A stretch of 64,000 nt of DNA from Paludibacter sp. (lineage in GTDB: Bacteria; Bacteroidota; Bacteroidia; Bacteroidales; Paludibacteraceae). The stretch spans positions 62,001-126,000 of the forward strand of contig JAQUWU010000008.1 of NCBI GenBank assembly GCA_028692715.1. The letters are read 5' to 3'. Below the pieces are notes generated by a model. That model saw nothing but the letters and a program-made list of their open reading frames with translations. It was not told where the DNA came from and ran no database searches. This document shows positions 44,096 through 52,676 of the stretch, piece by piece; position 1 is the first letter of the stretch, and the number at the start of each line of letters is the position of its first letter. Made by a program: the position numbers and the translations under genes.

Positions 44096-44237
44096 TTACT
44101 TCTATTTAAAATACTTATTATCAAATTAACAATCACATTCATTTCTTCTGTTTGACTAGTTGCAACAAATAAAGTAAGGGCTGCTAAGGCTTCATTACTT
44201 ATAACTGGCTTGTCATCAGTGTAAAGTAAATTATTTT
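44092..44237 (-). pseudogene. Shifted C-terminal tail of the RhuM/Fic gene
   Basis: At the T run 44234-44237 one base appears to be missing. In the other frame downstream, NNLLYTDDKPVISNEALAAL then TLFVATSQTEEMNVIV and so on continues as the usual end of this family without a stop up to a TGA at 44092 that overlaps the menC ATG. The annotated frame instead ends in an unrelated IIYFTLMTSQL. Confidence 0.7.
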
Positions 44238-45050
44238 ATTTAAAAAGAGGAGGAAACAAGCAGCACCAATCCGCTTGTTTCCATCAACAAATGAATGATT
44301 CTTTACGATTAAATACAAAAGAACGGCTGTTTTTCGTTCTATACTAGGATATAATTCTTTTCCATCAAAGCTTTGTTGGATTTGATTAATTGGACTATCA
44401 AATGTTTCATCTTTTGGTAATGCAAAAACATCAAAATTGAAGTCTGAGCGCATTTTTTTTATTAATTCAAGATATTCATTACTGGTTGGATATTCAACAA
44501 TTCGAATTGTATTTCCATTTTTATCAAGCATTTGATGGTCAAAGTCATCAAGTAAATCAAGTCCTTTTGCAAAAACTTTCAACATTTCACTTTCTTCGTC
44601 AGTAGCTTGTTGATTAATAGCACGACTTAAGATTCGGATTCCTGTTTTCAGATATTCTACTTCTTGTTGCTTTTCTTTTAATCGATTTTCATTAATGGCG
44701 TATCCCTGAACCAGATAATCCTTTAATCGTTGTGTTGCCCATTGACGGAATTGAGTTGCTTGTTTAGAATTCACTCTATAACCTACAGATAGAATCACAT
44801 CCAGATTATATAAGTTCATCTTGCGATTCTTTCCATCTGCAGCAACCTGTTCCAAAATGGAACAGGTTGAAATCTCATCCAATTCTTCAGATTGATATAT
44901 GTTCTGAATGTGTTTTACAATTGCAGGTCGATTAACATTATAAAGCGAAGCTAAAGTATGTGCATTAAGCCATACAGTCTCATTTTCAAATTTAACCTGA
45001 ATTTCTGAACCATATTTAGTTTTATAAACCTGAATCTCTCCTTTGTTCAT
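44199..45050 (-). CDS. RhuM-family protein with Fic/Doc-type domain, frameshifted near the C terminus
   Basis: A 283-residue product. Residues 1-130 are the RhuM-type DNA-binding-like domain (VWLNAHTLASLYNVNRPAIV, GKNRKMNLYNLDVILSVGYR, TQFRQWATQRLKDYLVQGYA). Residues 165-283 are a Fic/Doc-like domain with the catalytic HSFVDGNKRIGAA motif, closer to Doc (HxFxxxNKR) than to AMPylating Fic (GNGRxxR). Such proteins are found in mobile and phage-related DNA. It stands between menA and menC in the same operon. The end is shifted by a one-base change (see 44092-44237), so the natural protein would be about 320 residues, with a stop overlapping menC. Confidence 0.85.
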   Translation of the reverse strand: MNKGEIQVYKTKYGSEIQVKFENETVWLNAHTLASLYNVNRPAIVKHIQNIYQSEELDEISTCSILEQVAADGKNRKMNLYNLDVILSVGYRVNSKQATQFRQWATQRLKDYLVQGYAINENRLKEKQQEVEYLKTGIRILSRAINQQATDEESEMLKVFAKGLDLLDDFDHQMLDKNGNTIRIVEYPTSNEYLELIKKMRSDFNFDVFALPKDETFDSPINQIQQSFDGKELYPSIERKTAVLLYLIVKNHSFVDGNKRIGAACFLLFLNKIIYFTLMTSQL

Positions 45051-45107
45051 AGCATCAAAAACTTTAAATCTATTGTTTTACTTCATAAATTTCAGTTTCT
45101 GTTCAAT

Positions 45108-46001
45108 CTAAATCAAAAGTCCTATTCCAAATGTCAACGCAAATACTAAACTTGCTATGGATAAACGTGCTAATTCAGGATAAAGTTCCAACGCATTTTT
45201 ATACGTAAATACTTTTTTTAGGTTCAAAAATAACAGAGGGAATGAAAATACAAATAACCATTGCCAGTCTGAATGATAATTCATAAGTGTATAAATTATT
45301 GTCAGAAAAACAGCTCCAAGCACCAAAATCAAATGATAAAAAGCCGCTTTTTTTGTTCCAATTGCAACAACAATCGTTATTTTTCCAGCATTCTTATCCG
45401 CTTCATAATCGCGCATATTATTCATATTCAGCACTCCCGTGCTTAACAGACCAATTGCAGAAGCCGGCAATAACAAATCCCAACGAAACGATTGGGTTTG
45501 TAAAAAATAGCTACCGATTACGCCGACCAAGCCAAAGAAAATAAACACAAAAATATCACCCAAGCCACGATAACCATACGGATTTTTACCCACTGTATAT
45601 TTTATGGCTGCTGCAATCGCCAATATACCCAATATGCCAAATATCAAAAGGTTAGTTATATCCATTCCCTGAGTTCCGATTAAAATAAGTAAACCGCCGG
45701 AAATAATACAGGATATTCCAATCACAATAATTCCATGCAGCATAGTTTTTGGCGTAATTTCGCCCGACTGAACCATGCGTTTTGGTCCAATGCGTTCGAC
45801 AGTATCTTTCCCATTTACAAAATCACCATAATCATTTGCCATGTTCGAGAGTACTTGGAGCAGAATAGTTGTTAGAGCTGTCAAAGCAAACACCAACCAG
45901 CGAAATTTATCGTCAGCTAGTGCCAATAAAGTTCCCAATATAGTATTTGAGAGTGCCAAAGGCAACGTTTTCAATCGAAAAGCAGCAATCCAATTTTTCA
46001 T
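45108..46001 (-). CDS. menA: 1,4-Dihydroxy-2-naphthoate polyprenyltransferase
   Basis: A 297-residue integral membrane prenyltransferase with about nine segments. The Asp-rich motifs are NDYGDFVNGKD near residue 54 and NNMRDYEADKNAGK near residue 190, which bind magnesium and the prenyl diphosphate. It attaches the isoprenoid chain in menaquinone synthesis. It is the first gene of the men segment, followed by RhuM/Fic, menC, Bro-N and menE. Confidence 0.93.
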   Translation of the reverse strand: MKNWIAAFRLKTLPLALSNTILGTLLALADDKFRWLVFALTALTTILLQVLSNMANDYGDFVNGKDTVERIGPKRMVQSGEITPKTMLHGIIVIGISCIISGGLLILIGTQGMDITNLLIFGILGILAIAAAIKYTVGKNPYGYRGLGDIFVFIFFGLVGVIGSYFLQTQSFRWDLLLPASAIGLLSTGVLNMNNMRDYEADKNAGKITIVVAIGTKKAAFYHLILVLGAVFLTIIYTLMNYHSDWQWLFVFSFPLLFLNLKKVFTYKNALELYPELARLSIASLVFALTFGIGLLI

Positions 46002-46023
46002 ATCAACAATTCATTTATAAAGA

Positions 46024-46031
46024 CAAAGATA
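46024..46031 (-). promoter_or_regulatory. Promoter -7 element for menA
   Basis: Minus strand TATCTTTG, 23 bases before the menA ATG. Confidence 0.5.
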
Positions 46032-46085
46032 ATGGATAAAATTAAAATTCAACCTAAATGAAATGGTCACAAGTATAAACTTTTG

Positions 46086-46093
46086 TATATTTG
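46086..46093 (+). promoter_or_regulatory. Promoter -7 element for the Gfo/Idh/MocA gene
   Basis: TATATTTG, about 55 bases upstream of the start at 46148. Confidence 0.5.
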
Positions 46094-46147
46094 CATGTTT
46101 ACAGCCATGAAAATCACAACGATTTTTGAAATATACAGATCTGTATA

Positions 46148-47173
46148 ATGAGTATAATAAATCGATTAAAAGCTAAAATGATGAATGAGAAAATTAAATT
46201 TGTAATAATCGGAAGCGGAAATATTGCTTATACCTATAGTAAAGCAATTCAGAATATTGAGAATGCCGAAGTAATTGGGATTGTTTCAACGAAAAAAAAC
46301 AAATCTCCAAATTTCAGCGATCTTCCAATATATCAAAACTTACAAGAAATTGACATCGATTTTGATGCAGTAGTTGTGTGTACCCCAAATGGGTATCATC
46401 ATATAAGCGCCATTGAAGCAGCCAAATTGGGGAAACATGTACTTTGTGAAAAGCCGATAGATATTACTTTAGAAGCAATAGATGAGATGATTAGTACTTG
46501 CAAAGAACACAATGTTAAGTTGGGAGTTGCTTATCAAAGAAGATTTAGTTCCGATAATCCGATTGTAAAGCAAATGATTGATGAAAATAAAATTGGGAAG
46601 ATATTTTCAGTAGATCTTTCTGTGAAAAACTATCGGGATGATAATTATTATAATTCTTCAGCTTATAGGGGAACCTATAAAATTGATGGTGGTGGTCCAT
46701 TTATACAACAAGCTTCACATTATATCGATTTATATTATTGGTATTTCGGGAAACCAAGCAAATTGGTCAGCAAGCTGGCAACTTTTGTTCATGATATAGA
46801 GGTTGAAGATCATGGAGCAGTTATTTGTCTACATAAATCGGGAATGATTGGAACAATTACTGCTTCTACAGCCACAAAACCGGGCTTCCCTGCAAAATTG
46901 GAAGTCTATTCTGACAAAGGATACTTCATCCTTGAAAATGATGTAATTACTCATTGGGACATAGAAGGGATGGAAAATCCATCATCACAACAATCAATTA
47001 CCAACTCTCATACCGGAGCAGCAACTGCTTCAGTTGAAGACACAACAAATCATGAGCTTATTTTAAAGAATTTCATTGAGTCAATTAAAACAGGTAATGA
47101 TCCCTTAATTACTGGAGAGTCAGCCAGAAATGCCACAGAAATAATCTTGGATATTTATAAAAATCAATTCTAA
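46148..47173 (+). CDS. Gfo/Idh/MocA family oxidoreductase
   Basis: A 341-residue NAD(P)-dependent dehydrogenase. The Rossmann motif is FVIIGSGNIAYTYSKAI (starting near residue 18), the VLCEKPIDITLEAID segment near residue 100 carries the conserved EKP, and FSVDLSVKNYRDDNYYNSSAYRG and GGGPFIQQASHYIDLYYW belong to the substrate domain with its catalytic His and Tyr. Members act on sugar or inositol-type substrates, or on UDP-N-acetylglucosamine derivatives; the substrate is not clear here. Met11 or Met12 could also be the start. It is a lone gene converging on the LolC/E-like permease. Confidence 0.88.
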   Translation: MSIINRLKAKMMNEKIKFVIIGSGNIAYTYSKAIQNIENAEVIGIVSTKKNKSPNFSDLPIYQNLQEIDIDFDAVVVCTPNGYHHISAIEAAKLGKHVLCEKPIDITLEAIDEMISTCKEHNVKLGVAYQRRFSSDNPIVKQMIDENKIGKIFSVDLSVKNYRDDNYYNSSAYRGTYKIDGGGPFIQQASHYIDLYYWYFGKPSKLVSKLATFVHDIEVEDHGAVICLHKSGMIGTITASTATKPGFPAKLEVYSDKGYFILENDVITHWDIEGMENPSSQQSITNSHTGAATASVEDTTNHELILKNFIESIKTGNDPLITGESARNATEIILDIYKNQF

Positions 47174-47200
47174 AAGAAAATTTAAATTGGTAATTTAGCT

Positions 47201-48442
47201 TTATTCGTAACGAATAATTTTGGCGGGATTAATTTTTGTAATGAGATACGATGGACCAATCATCATTAATAATGAAGCGATTAAAGTTCCTACATTGAGT
47301 AAAAGGATAAACAACCAATTGAAATTTATCGGGACGGTTGCTACATAATATGATTCGGGATCGAGAGGTATTAAGTGAGTGTAATATTGAATTGCACATA
47401 ATGAAAGTCCGATAATATTACCCCACAACATCCCTTTACCAATTAGAAATGCTGAATGATAAAGAAATATTTTTCTAATCGACCAATTTTCAGCCCCTAA
47501 TGATTTTAAAATGCCAATCATATTCGTTCGTTCAAGAATCAGGATAAGTAAGCCGGAAATCATATTAAAACCTGCAACGGCAAGCATTAGAAATAAAATT
47601 ACCCACACATTCATATCCAGTAAATCGAGCCAGCTAAAAATTTGTGGGTTTAACTGCTTAATTGTCTGAACGTAATAGGTATCACCATTTTTATCGAACT
47701 TATTTGAAACCAAATCGGACACCTCATACCCAACTTTATCTATATCATCAAAGTCATTAATTAATACTTCAATTCCACTATATGATGATTCATCCCAATC
47801 ATTCAACTGCTGAACGTGACGCAAATCTGTAAGGATAAAAAGTTTATCGTATTCAATAAAGTTTGTGGAATAAATGCCCACAATTTTAAACTTGCGGGCT
47901 CTGACTTGTTCCTGAATAAAATAGGTAAAAAAGCTATCACCAAGTTTCAAACCTAACAAATTAGCCAGATATTTTGAAATAATCACTTCATTTTTAGTCG
48001 TTTTACCCTTAAGGTTTAAAACTTCTCCTTCTACAAGATTCGATTTAAAAAAGTTCCAGTCAAAACCTGACTCAACTCCCTTAATAACAATCCCTTGAAA
48101 TTCAGCATCCGTCTTAATTATTCCGGGTTTAGTAACAAAACGCTGAACCTGTTTTACTCCGTCGAGCGAAGATATTTTAGTCATCAAGGTTTTATCAGCC
48201 TTGATGGGATTCATTTCGTAAGTATTGTTATTGTCAAAGTTAGTTATCTGAACGTGTCCGCCAAAACCAATAGTTTTATTACGAATTTCATTTTTGAATC
48301 CGATAACAACTGCAACAGAAACAATCATAACAGCCAATCCCAAAGCAATGCCGATGGTGGCAATACGAACAGCAGGGCGAGATATATTTTTCTTACCCTG
48401 CTGAAAATGAATGCGTTTTGCTATAAAATATTCTAATGACAT
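47201..48442 (-). CDS. FtsX-like ABC transporter permease (LolC/LolE type)
   Basis: A 413-residue membrane protein with the MacB/LolC/E layout: one membrane segment near residue 30 (IATIGIALGLAVMIVSVAVV), a large periplasmic domain (about 50-270) and three more segments near 275, 320 and 375. The GILKSLGAENWSIRKIFLYHS segment is the coupling-helix region of FtsX-type permeases. LolC/E pull lipoproteins from the inner membrane with the LolD ATPase, which is not in this window. A pair of palindromic elements lies between this gene and the aminotransferase gene. Confidence 0.9.
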   Translation of the reverse strand: MSLEYFIAKRIHFQQGKKNISRPAVRIATIGIALGLAVMIVSVAVVIGFKNEIRNKTIGFGGHVQITNFDNNNTYEMNPIKADKTLMTKISSLDGVKQVQRFVTKPGIIKTDAEFQGIVIKGVESGFDWNFFKSNLVEGEVLNLKGKTTKNEVIISKYLANLLGLKLGDSFFTYFIQEQVRARKFKIVGIYSTNFIEYDKLFILTDLRHVQQLNDWDESSYSGIEVLINDFDDIDKVGYEVSDLVSNKFDKNGDTYYVQTIKQLNPQIFSWLDLLDMNVWVILFLMLAVAGFNMISGLLILILERTNMIGILKSLGAENWSIRKIFLYHSAFLIGKGMLWGNIIGLSLCAIQYYTHLIPLDPESYYVATVPINFNWLFILLLNVGTLIASLLMMIGPSYLITKINPAKIIRYE

Positions 48443-48451
48443 AATTTTAGA

Positions 48452-48560
48452 CCTCCCCCTAACCCCCTCCGAAAGAGGGGGAATGAAGAGGATTATATAT
48501 TCTTTTCAATATTAAATATTGTTTTTGGTAATTCCCCTCCCTTGGAGGGGTTAAGGAAGG
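48452..48560. repeat. Inverted pair of palindromic elements between the aminotransferase and LolC/E genes
   Basis: One half (48533-48560) touches the aminotransferase stop codon; the other (48452-48482, CCTCCCCCTAACCCCCTCC and GAGGGGG) lies nine bases before the LolC/E start, in opposite orientation. Confidence 0.82.
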
Positions 48561-49760
48561 TCATATAGTTTTTCCCGGATATGCCTGCAATGCTTTTCCC
48601 AACACAATTAAGGCATGTTTTAAAGCCTCTTTATCAAGAACATAAGCAATTCTAACTTCATCTTTTCCGTAACCTTCAATGGTGTAAAACCCTGAAGCCG
48701 GAGCCATCATTACAGTGTAACCTTCAAATTCAAAATCGGACAACAACCAGGCACAAAATTTATCGGCGTTATCAACCGGCAAACGTGCAACTGTATAAAA
48801 TGCACCCATTGGAATCGGAGAATAAACACCGGGAATACGATTTAATCCATCTATCAAAAATTTTCTGCGCTCCACATATTCATTGTACATTTCCAACATA
48901 TATTCTGCCGGAGTATTCATAGCGGCTTCCGAAGCAATTTGTCCCAACAAAGGCGGGCTCAACCTTGCCTGACAGAATTTCATAACATTCTGACGAACTT
49001 CTTTGTTTTTTGTTACAAGAGCACCAATACGAACACCTGTCATGCTATAACGTTTTGATACTGAATCAATCAACACTACATTATCTTCAATACCATCCAA
49101 ATGAAAAGCCGAAATATAGGGGGCGCCAGTATAACAGAATTCACGATACACTTCATCCGAAAAAAGATACAAATCATATTTTTTGACGATATCACGAATC
49201 TTATTCATTTCTGCTCTTGTGTACAAATATCCCGTTGGGTTATTTGGGTTACAAATCAGAATTCCTTTTGTTTTTGGAGTGATAAGTTCTTCGAATTTTT
49301 CAACGGATGGCAATGCAAACCCCTCTTCGATAGAAGAAACTACAGGACGAACAATAGCTCCGGCTGCAATAGCAAATGCTGTATAATTAGCATAAGCCGG
49401 TTCAGGGACAATAATTTCGTCACCCGGATCAAGACAACTCATAAAAGCAAAATTTACTGCTTCAGAGCCGCCGGTTGTAATAATTATATCGTCTACCGTG
49501 ACATCTATATTGAACGTTCTATAATATTCCGCTAATTTAATTCTTAGGCTTTTAATACCATCACTGGGACTATATTCCAATATTGTTCTGTCAATGCTAC
49601 GAATGGCATCCATAGCAACGGCAGGAGTTTTTAAATCAGGTTGTCCAATATTTAAATGATAAACTTTTATTCCGCGAGCTTTGGCTTTATCTGCCAATGG
49701 AACTAATTTGCGAATGGGAGATTCAGGCATTGCCTTTCCCCGTTGTGATGTGTGTGGCAT
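48561..49760 (-). CDS. PLP-dependent aminotransferase (class I/II)
   Basis: A 399-residue fold-type I aminotransferase. The pyridoxal lysine is in VVLIDSVSKRYSMTGVRIGA near residue 236; IICNPNNPTGYLYT and YHLNIGQPDLKTP carry the usual cofactor and substrate residues. It is close to aspartate-type enzymes conserved in Bacteroidota, but the true amino-acid substrate is not fixed by sequence. The start fits other members (MPESPIRKLVPLA just after). Confidence 0.92.
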   Translation of the reverse strand: MPHTSQRGKAMPESPIRKLVPLADKAKARGIKVYHLNIGQPDLKTPAVAMDAIRSIDRTILEYSPSDGIKSLRIKLAEYYRTFNIDVTVDDIIITTGGSEAVNFAFMSCLDPGDEIIVPEPAYANYTAFAIAAGAIVRPVVSSIEEGFALPSVEKFEELITPKTKGILICNPNNPTGYLYTRAEMNKIRDIVKKYDLYLFSDEVYREFCYTGAPYISAFHLDGIEDNVVLIDSVSKRYSMTGVRIGALVTKNKEVRQNVMKFCQARLSPPLLGQIASEAAMNTPAEYMLEMYNEYVERRKFLIDGLNRIPGVYSPIPMGAFYTVARLPVDNADKFCAWLLSDFEFEGYTVMMAPASGFYTIEGYGKDEVRIAYVLDKEALKHALIVLGKALQAYPGKTI

Positions 49761-49765
49761 TTTAT

Positions 49766-49789
49766 CAGTTTTCAGTTTTCAGTTTTCAG
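49766..49789. repeat. TTTTCAG heptamer tandem repeat
   Basis: Three to four TTTTCAG units just upstream of the aminotransferase start, of the same kind as the longer heptamer arrays at 53.7 kb. Confidence 0.65.
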
Positions 49790-49842
49790 ATATCAGTTTT
49801 GGCTGAATGCTTATAACCTTTTTCATTTTGTAAATTTGGGTG

Positions 49843-49850
49843 CAAAAATA
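49843..49850 (-). promoter_or_regulatory. Promoter -7 element for the aminotransferase gene
   Basis: Minus strand TATTTTTG about 83 bases upstream of the ATG. Confidence 0.4.
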
Positions 49851-49895
49851 ATGAAATAAACCCGATAAATAAAGTTATTTAGTTACAAGTTGAAA

Positions 49896-50013
49896 GCACG
49901 TTGATGGTTGATAGTTGATAATTGATAATTTACAGTTAATCACTAATAATCTACAGCATTAATTCAACAAAGAAAATGTCAATTGTCAACTATCAATTGT
50001 CAACTATCAACTA
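49896..50013. repeat. TTGATAGTTGATA / TCAACTATCAATTGTCA inverted arrays after the TonB receptor gene
   Basis: Words of the TTGACAATTGA family in both directions; the right end supplies the stop codon of the receptor gene (CTA at 50011-50013 in AACTATCAACTATTTC). Confidence 0.65.
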
Positions 50014-52503
50014 TTTCAAGTCCACCATCAACTTCACATTTAACTGTCGTCCGGTAAGATAATTTGGAGTTGCTAATTGTTGTCCGGAAATATCGGTTAC
50101 CCAATAGTAGGAGTTTACATTTTTAAAATCGAGCAAATTAAACACTTCAAGGTTCAACCAAATACTTTCCACATGCTTTAACCAAGTTTTGTTCATTATT
50201 TCATCTTTACCATTTACCAAAACACGTGAGGCACCAATGTCTACTCTTCTGTAAGGTGGCGTTCTATAATCAGCTACTCTGAATGCCGTAGAGTATTGCG
50301 AATTACTTGGTGCAGCAATAGGCAATCCATCCGACCATATAAATTTCAAATGCATTTTATATTTTGGATTGTTGGGTAAATAATCCTGAAACAACATCGA
50401 AAAAGTATAACGTTGCTCACTTGGACGTGACAACCAACCCGGATAAATTGTTTCTGAAGAAACTATATCTCCATTATCGTCATAACTATTTTTGACATAC
50501 GAATCACCTATAATATCTTCTTTTGAATTCATTAAAGATAAATTAATCCACGAATCGGCTCCGGGAACTAATTCTCCGAAAAGTTTGAAATCAACTCCGG
50601 CAGTATAGGCTTTCGCATCATTCTCTCCTGAATATCGAATTCGCACATTATCAATAGAATAAGATTCAACCCTATCGGCCAATTTCAGATAGGCTTCAGT
50701 TGTAAATTTAAAAGGTCGTCCCCAAGCACGGAAATAATGATCGCCACCCAACACAAATTGCAAAGAGCGTTGCGCTTGAATATTTGAGTTTAATTTAACC
50801 TCTAAATTTCCTAATGCATCAGATATCGTATCACGAATTTCTTTGTAAAAAGGTGATTGATAATAAACACCCGTAGCAAATCGGAAACTATAATCTTGCT
50901 TCCAATGTGGTAGTATTGCAACAGAAAATCTAGGACTTAATAATAATTCATTATTAAAATTCCAATAACCGGCACGTAAACCACCTGTTAATAACATGGT
51001 TCCACTTTCTCCTTCTACTTTATATGTGTCCTGAAAAAATGCAGAGGAGCGCCAAGTGTTCAGGTCTGTTTTTGCTTTAAGATTGTAATATAAATTCACC
51101 TGTTGATCGCTGTATGGCAATGAATAACCCACTGAATCACGCCATTGCCATTCACTAATTTTATCCGATATAATTTCTGCCTGAAGAGTCAATCCCCAAT
51201 TCAACTTATGATTATTAAATTCATATTCACCTAAATGCCCAACATTAGCAACTGTTGCGTTTAGTTCGTTTCGTCCATGTTCCTGATATTTACCAATTCC
51301 CAGTGTACCACCATCTTTATTTTCTGCATCTAATTCCATTTTTACTTCACTCAGAACGTATTCACCCAAGATATCGTAGGTTTCATTTTCATTGGTATTA
51401 AACGCTGAGGCAAGCAAACTCAACTTCATTCCGGCTTTGGGTTTATAATTCAAAGTTAACGCTCCAAAAGCAGTTTGAAATAAATCTTTTTCCTGACCTT
51501 CGAAATAGATGGTAAGTTTTCGTCCGGTATTATAGGTTCCAAATTCCGTTACGCTGCTATCAGGTATAAAAATATAAGAATTTTGAGAGAAATTTCCCAA
51601 AAATGTGAGTTCTAATTTCGGATTCAATTGATAGGTCATGTATGTTTGATAATCGATAAAGGATGGTTTATAAACTCCTTTTGTATCTAAAGTTCCGAGC
51701 AATGATTGTGACGTTTTATACCTAATCCCATGCATTTGCGTAAACTTTTTATTAGCAGTTCCCACATAAGCTGATGCGCCCAACAAACTCAGGGAAAAAG
51801 TGCCTTCAAATTCAGTTGGTTTTTTATAATCAATATCTAATACCGATGACATTTTATCCCCATATTTGGCATCAAATCCACCGGAAGAAAATTTTACGTT
51901 TTTTACCATGTCAGGGTTTATAAAACTCAAGCCTTCCTGTTGTCCTGCTTTTACTAACAATGGACGATACACCTCAATTCCATTGACATAAACGGCATTT
52001 TCATCGAAGTTACCACCGCGCACATTATACTGTGAACTTAATTCGTTACTCGAACTCACTCCTGTAAACGTGATAAGTAATGACTCAATTCCTCCGGCTG
52101 AATTTGGAATAACCCTATACTTAGAAGGATCTAGCATATCCACTGTAGATGTTTGCCTACGTTGTCCAACAACATTCAATTCAGACATTTCTTTTGACAA
52201 AGCGGGTAATTCTACCGAAATCTGAATAACTTGTTGATGCGGTTTAATGGTGTGTTTAATGGTTTTATAACCCACCATTGAATATACAATAGTGGCCGAA
52301 TCTTTGATATCCATGATCAATTCGTAATAACCATTATTATTGGTAGATGTGCCTGTTGAGGTGTTTTCAAAATACACGCTGGCCAATTCAATTCCCCGAT
52401 TATTGGTATCAATAATATAACCATAAACACGAACTTTGTTTTGAGCAGAAACGATAGTTATAAAAAGTAGAAAGAAAAATATGCTGAGAATTTTATTTTT
52501 CAT
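50011..52503 (-). CDS. TonB-dependent receptor with carboxypeptidase-like regulatory domain
   Basis: An 830-residue outer-membrane receptor with a signal peptide (about 1-20), an N-terminal carboxypeptidase-regulatory-like domain (residues 22-105, VRVYGYIIDTNNRGIELASVY), a plug domain (MLDPSKYRVIPNSAGG, FDENAVYVNGIEVYRPLL) and a 22-strand-type barrel to the C terminus. It is close to genes for a periplasmic binding lipoprotein, a FecCD permease and an ATPase, the usual set for uptake of cobalamin, heme or a siderophore. No cobalamin riboswitch is seen upstream, so the ligand is unknown. Confidence 0.92.
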   Translation of the reverse strand: MKNKILSIFFFLLFITIVSAQNKVRVYGYIIDTNNRGIELASVYFENTSTGTSTNNNGYYELIMDIKDSATIVYSMVGYKTIKHTIKPHQQVIQISVELPALSKEMSELNVVGQRRQTSTVDMLDPSKYRVIPNSAGGIESLLITFTGVSSSNELSSQYNVRGGNFDENAVYVNGIEVYRPLLVKAGQQEGLSFINPDMVKNVKFSSGGFDAKYGDKMSSVLDIDYKKPTEFEGTFSLSLLGASAYVGTANKKFTQMHGIRYKTSQSLLGTLDTKGVYKPSFIDYQTYMTYQLNPKLELTFLGNFSQNSYIFIPDSSVTEFGTYNTGRKLTIYFEGQEKDLFQTAFGALTLNYKPKAGMKLSLLASAFNTNENETYDILGEYVLSEVKMELDAENKDGGTLGIGKYQEHGRNELNATVANVGHLGEYEFNNHKLNWGLTLQAEIISDKISEWQWRDSVGYSLPYSDQQVNLYYNLKAKTDLNTWRSSAFFQDTYKVEGESGTMLLTGGLRAGYWNFNNELLLSPRFSVAILPHWKQDYSFRFATGVYYQSPFYKEIRDTISDALGNLEVKLNSNIQAQRSLQFVLGGDHYFRAWGRPFKFTTEAYLKLADRVESYSIDNVRIRYSGENDAKAYTAGVDFKLFGELVPGADSWINLSLMNSKEDIIGDSYVKNSYDDNGDIVSSETIYPGWLSRPSEQRYTFSMLFQDYLPNNPKYKMHLKFIWSDGLPIAAPSNSQYSTAFRVADYRTPPYRRVDIGASRVLVNGKDEIMNKTWLKHVESIWLNLEVFNLLDFKNVNSYYWVTDISGQQLATPNYLTGRQLNVKLMVDLK

Positions 52504-52593
52504 AAAAAGTACTGGAATCTTATAAATTGAGCATTAATTCAATTTTAACGCAATTTTTGAGATTTTATTTTGTTGTATTTTGACAATTGCTGA

Positions 52594-52601
52594 CAAAGAT
52601 A
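52594..52601 (-). promoter_or_regulatory. Promoter -7 element for the TonB receptor gene
   Basis: Minus strand TATCTTTG, 91 bases upstream of the receptor ATG. Confidence 0.45.
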
Positions 52602-52676
52602 CGATTTATAGCGAAAGCTTACAATTATCTCGTGTGTGAAACCGAGTAATTAAAATAAATTCAAATCAATAACTTT

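Noticed and set aside
41066..45050. Prophage or integrated element in the men operon
   Set aside because: Only two phage-type genes are present, with no integrase, capsid gene or attachment repeats around them.
52504..52676. Cobalamin riboswitch before the TonB receptor
   Set aside because: No B12-box or matching stem was found, so the ligand of the uptake locus stays open.
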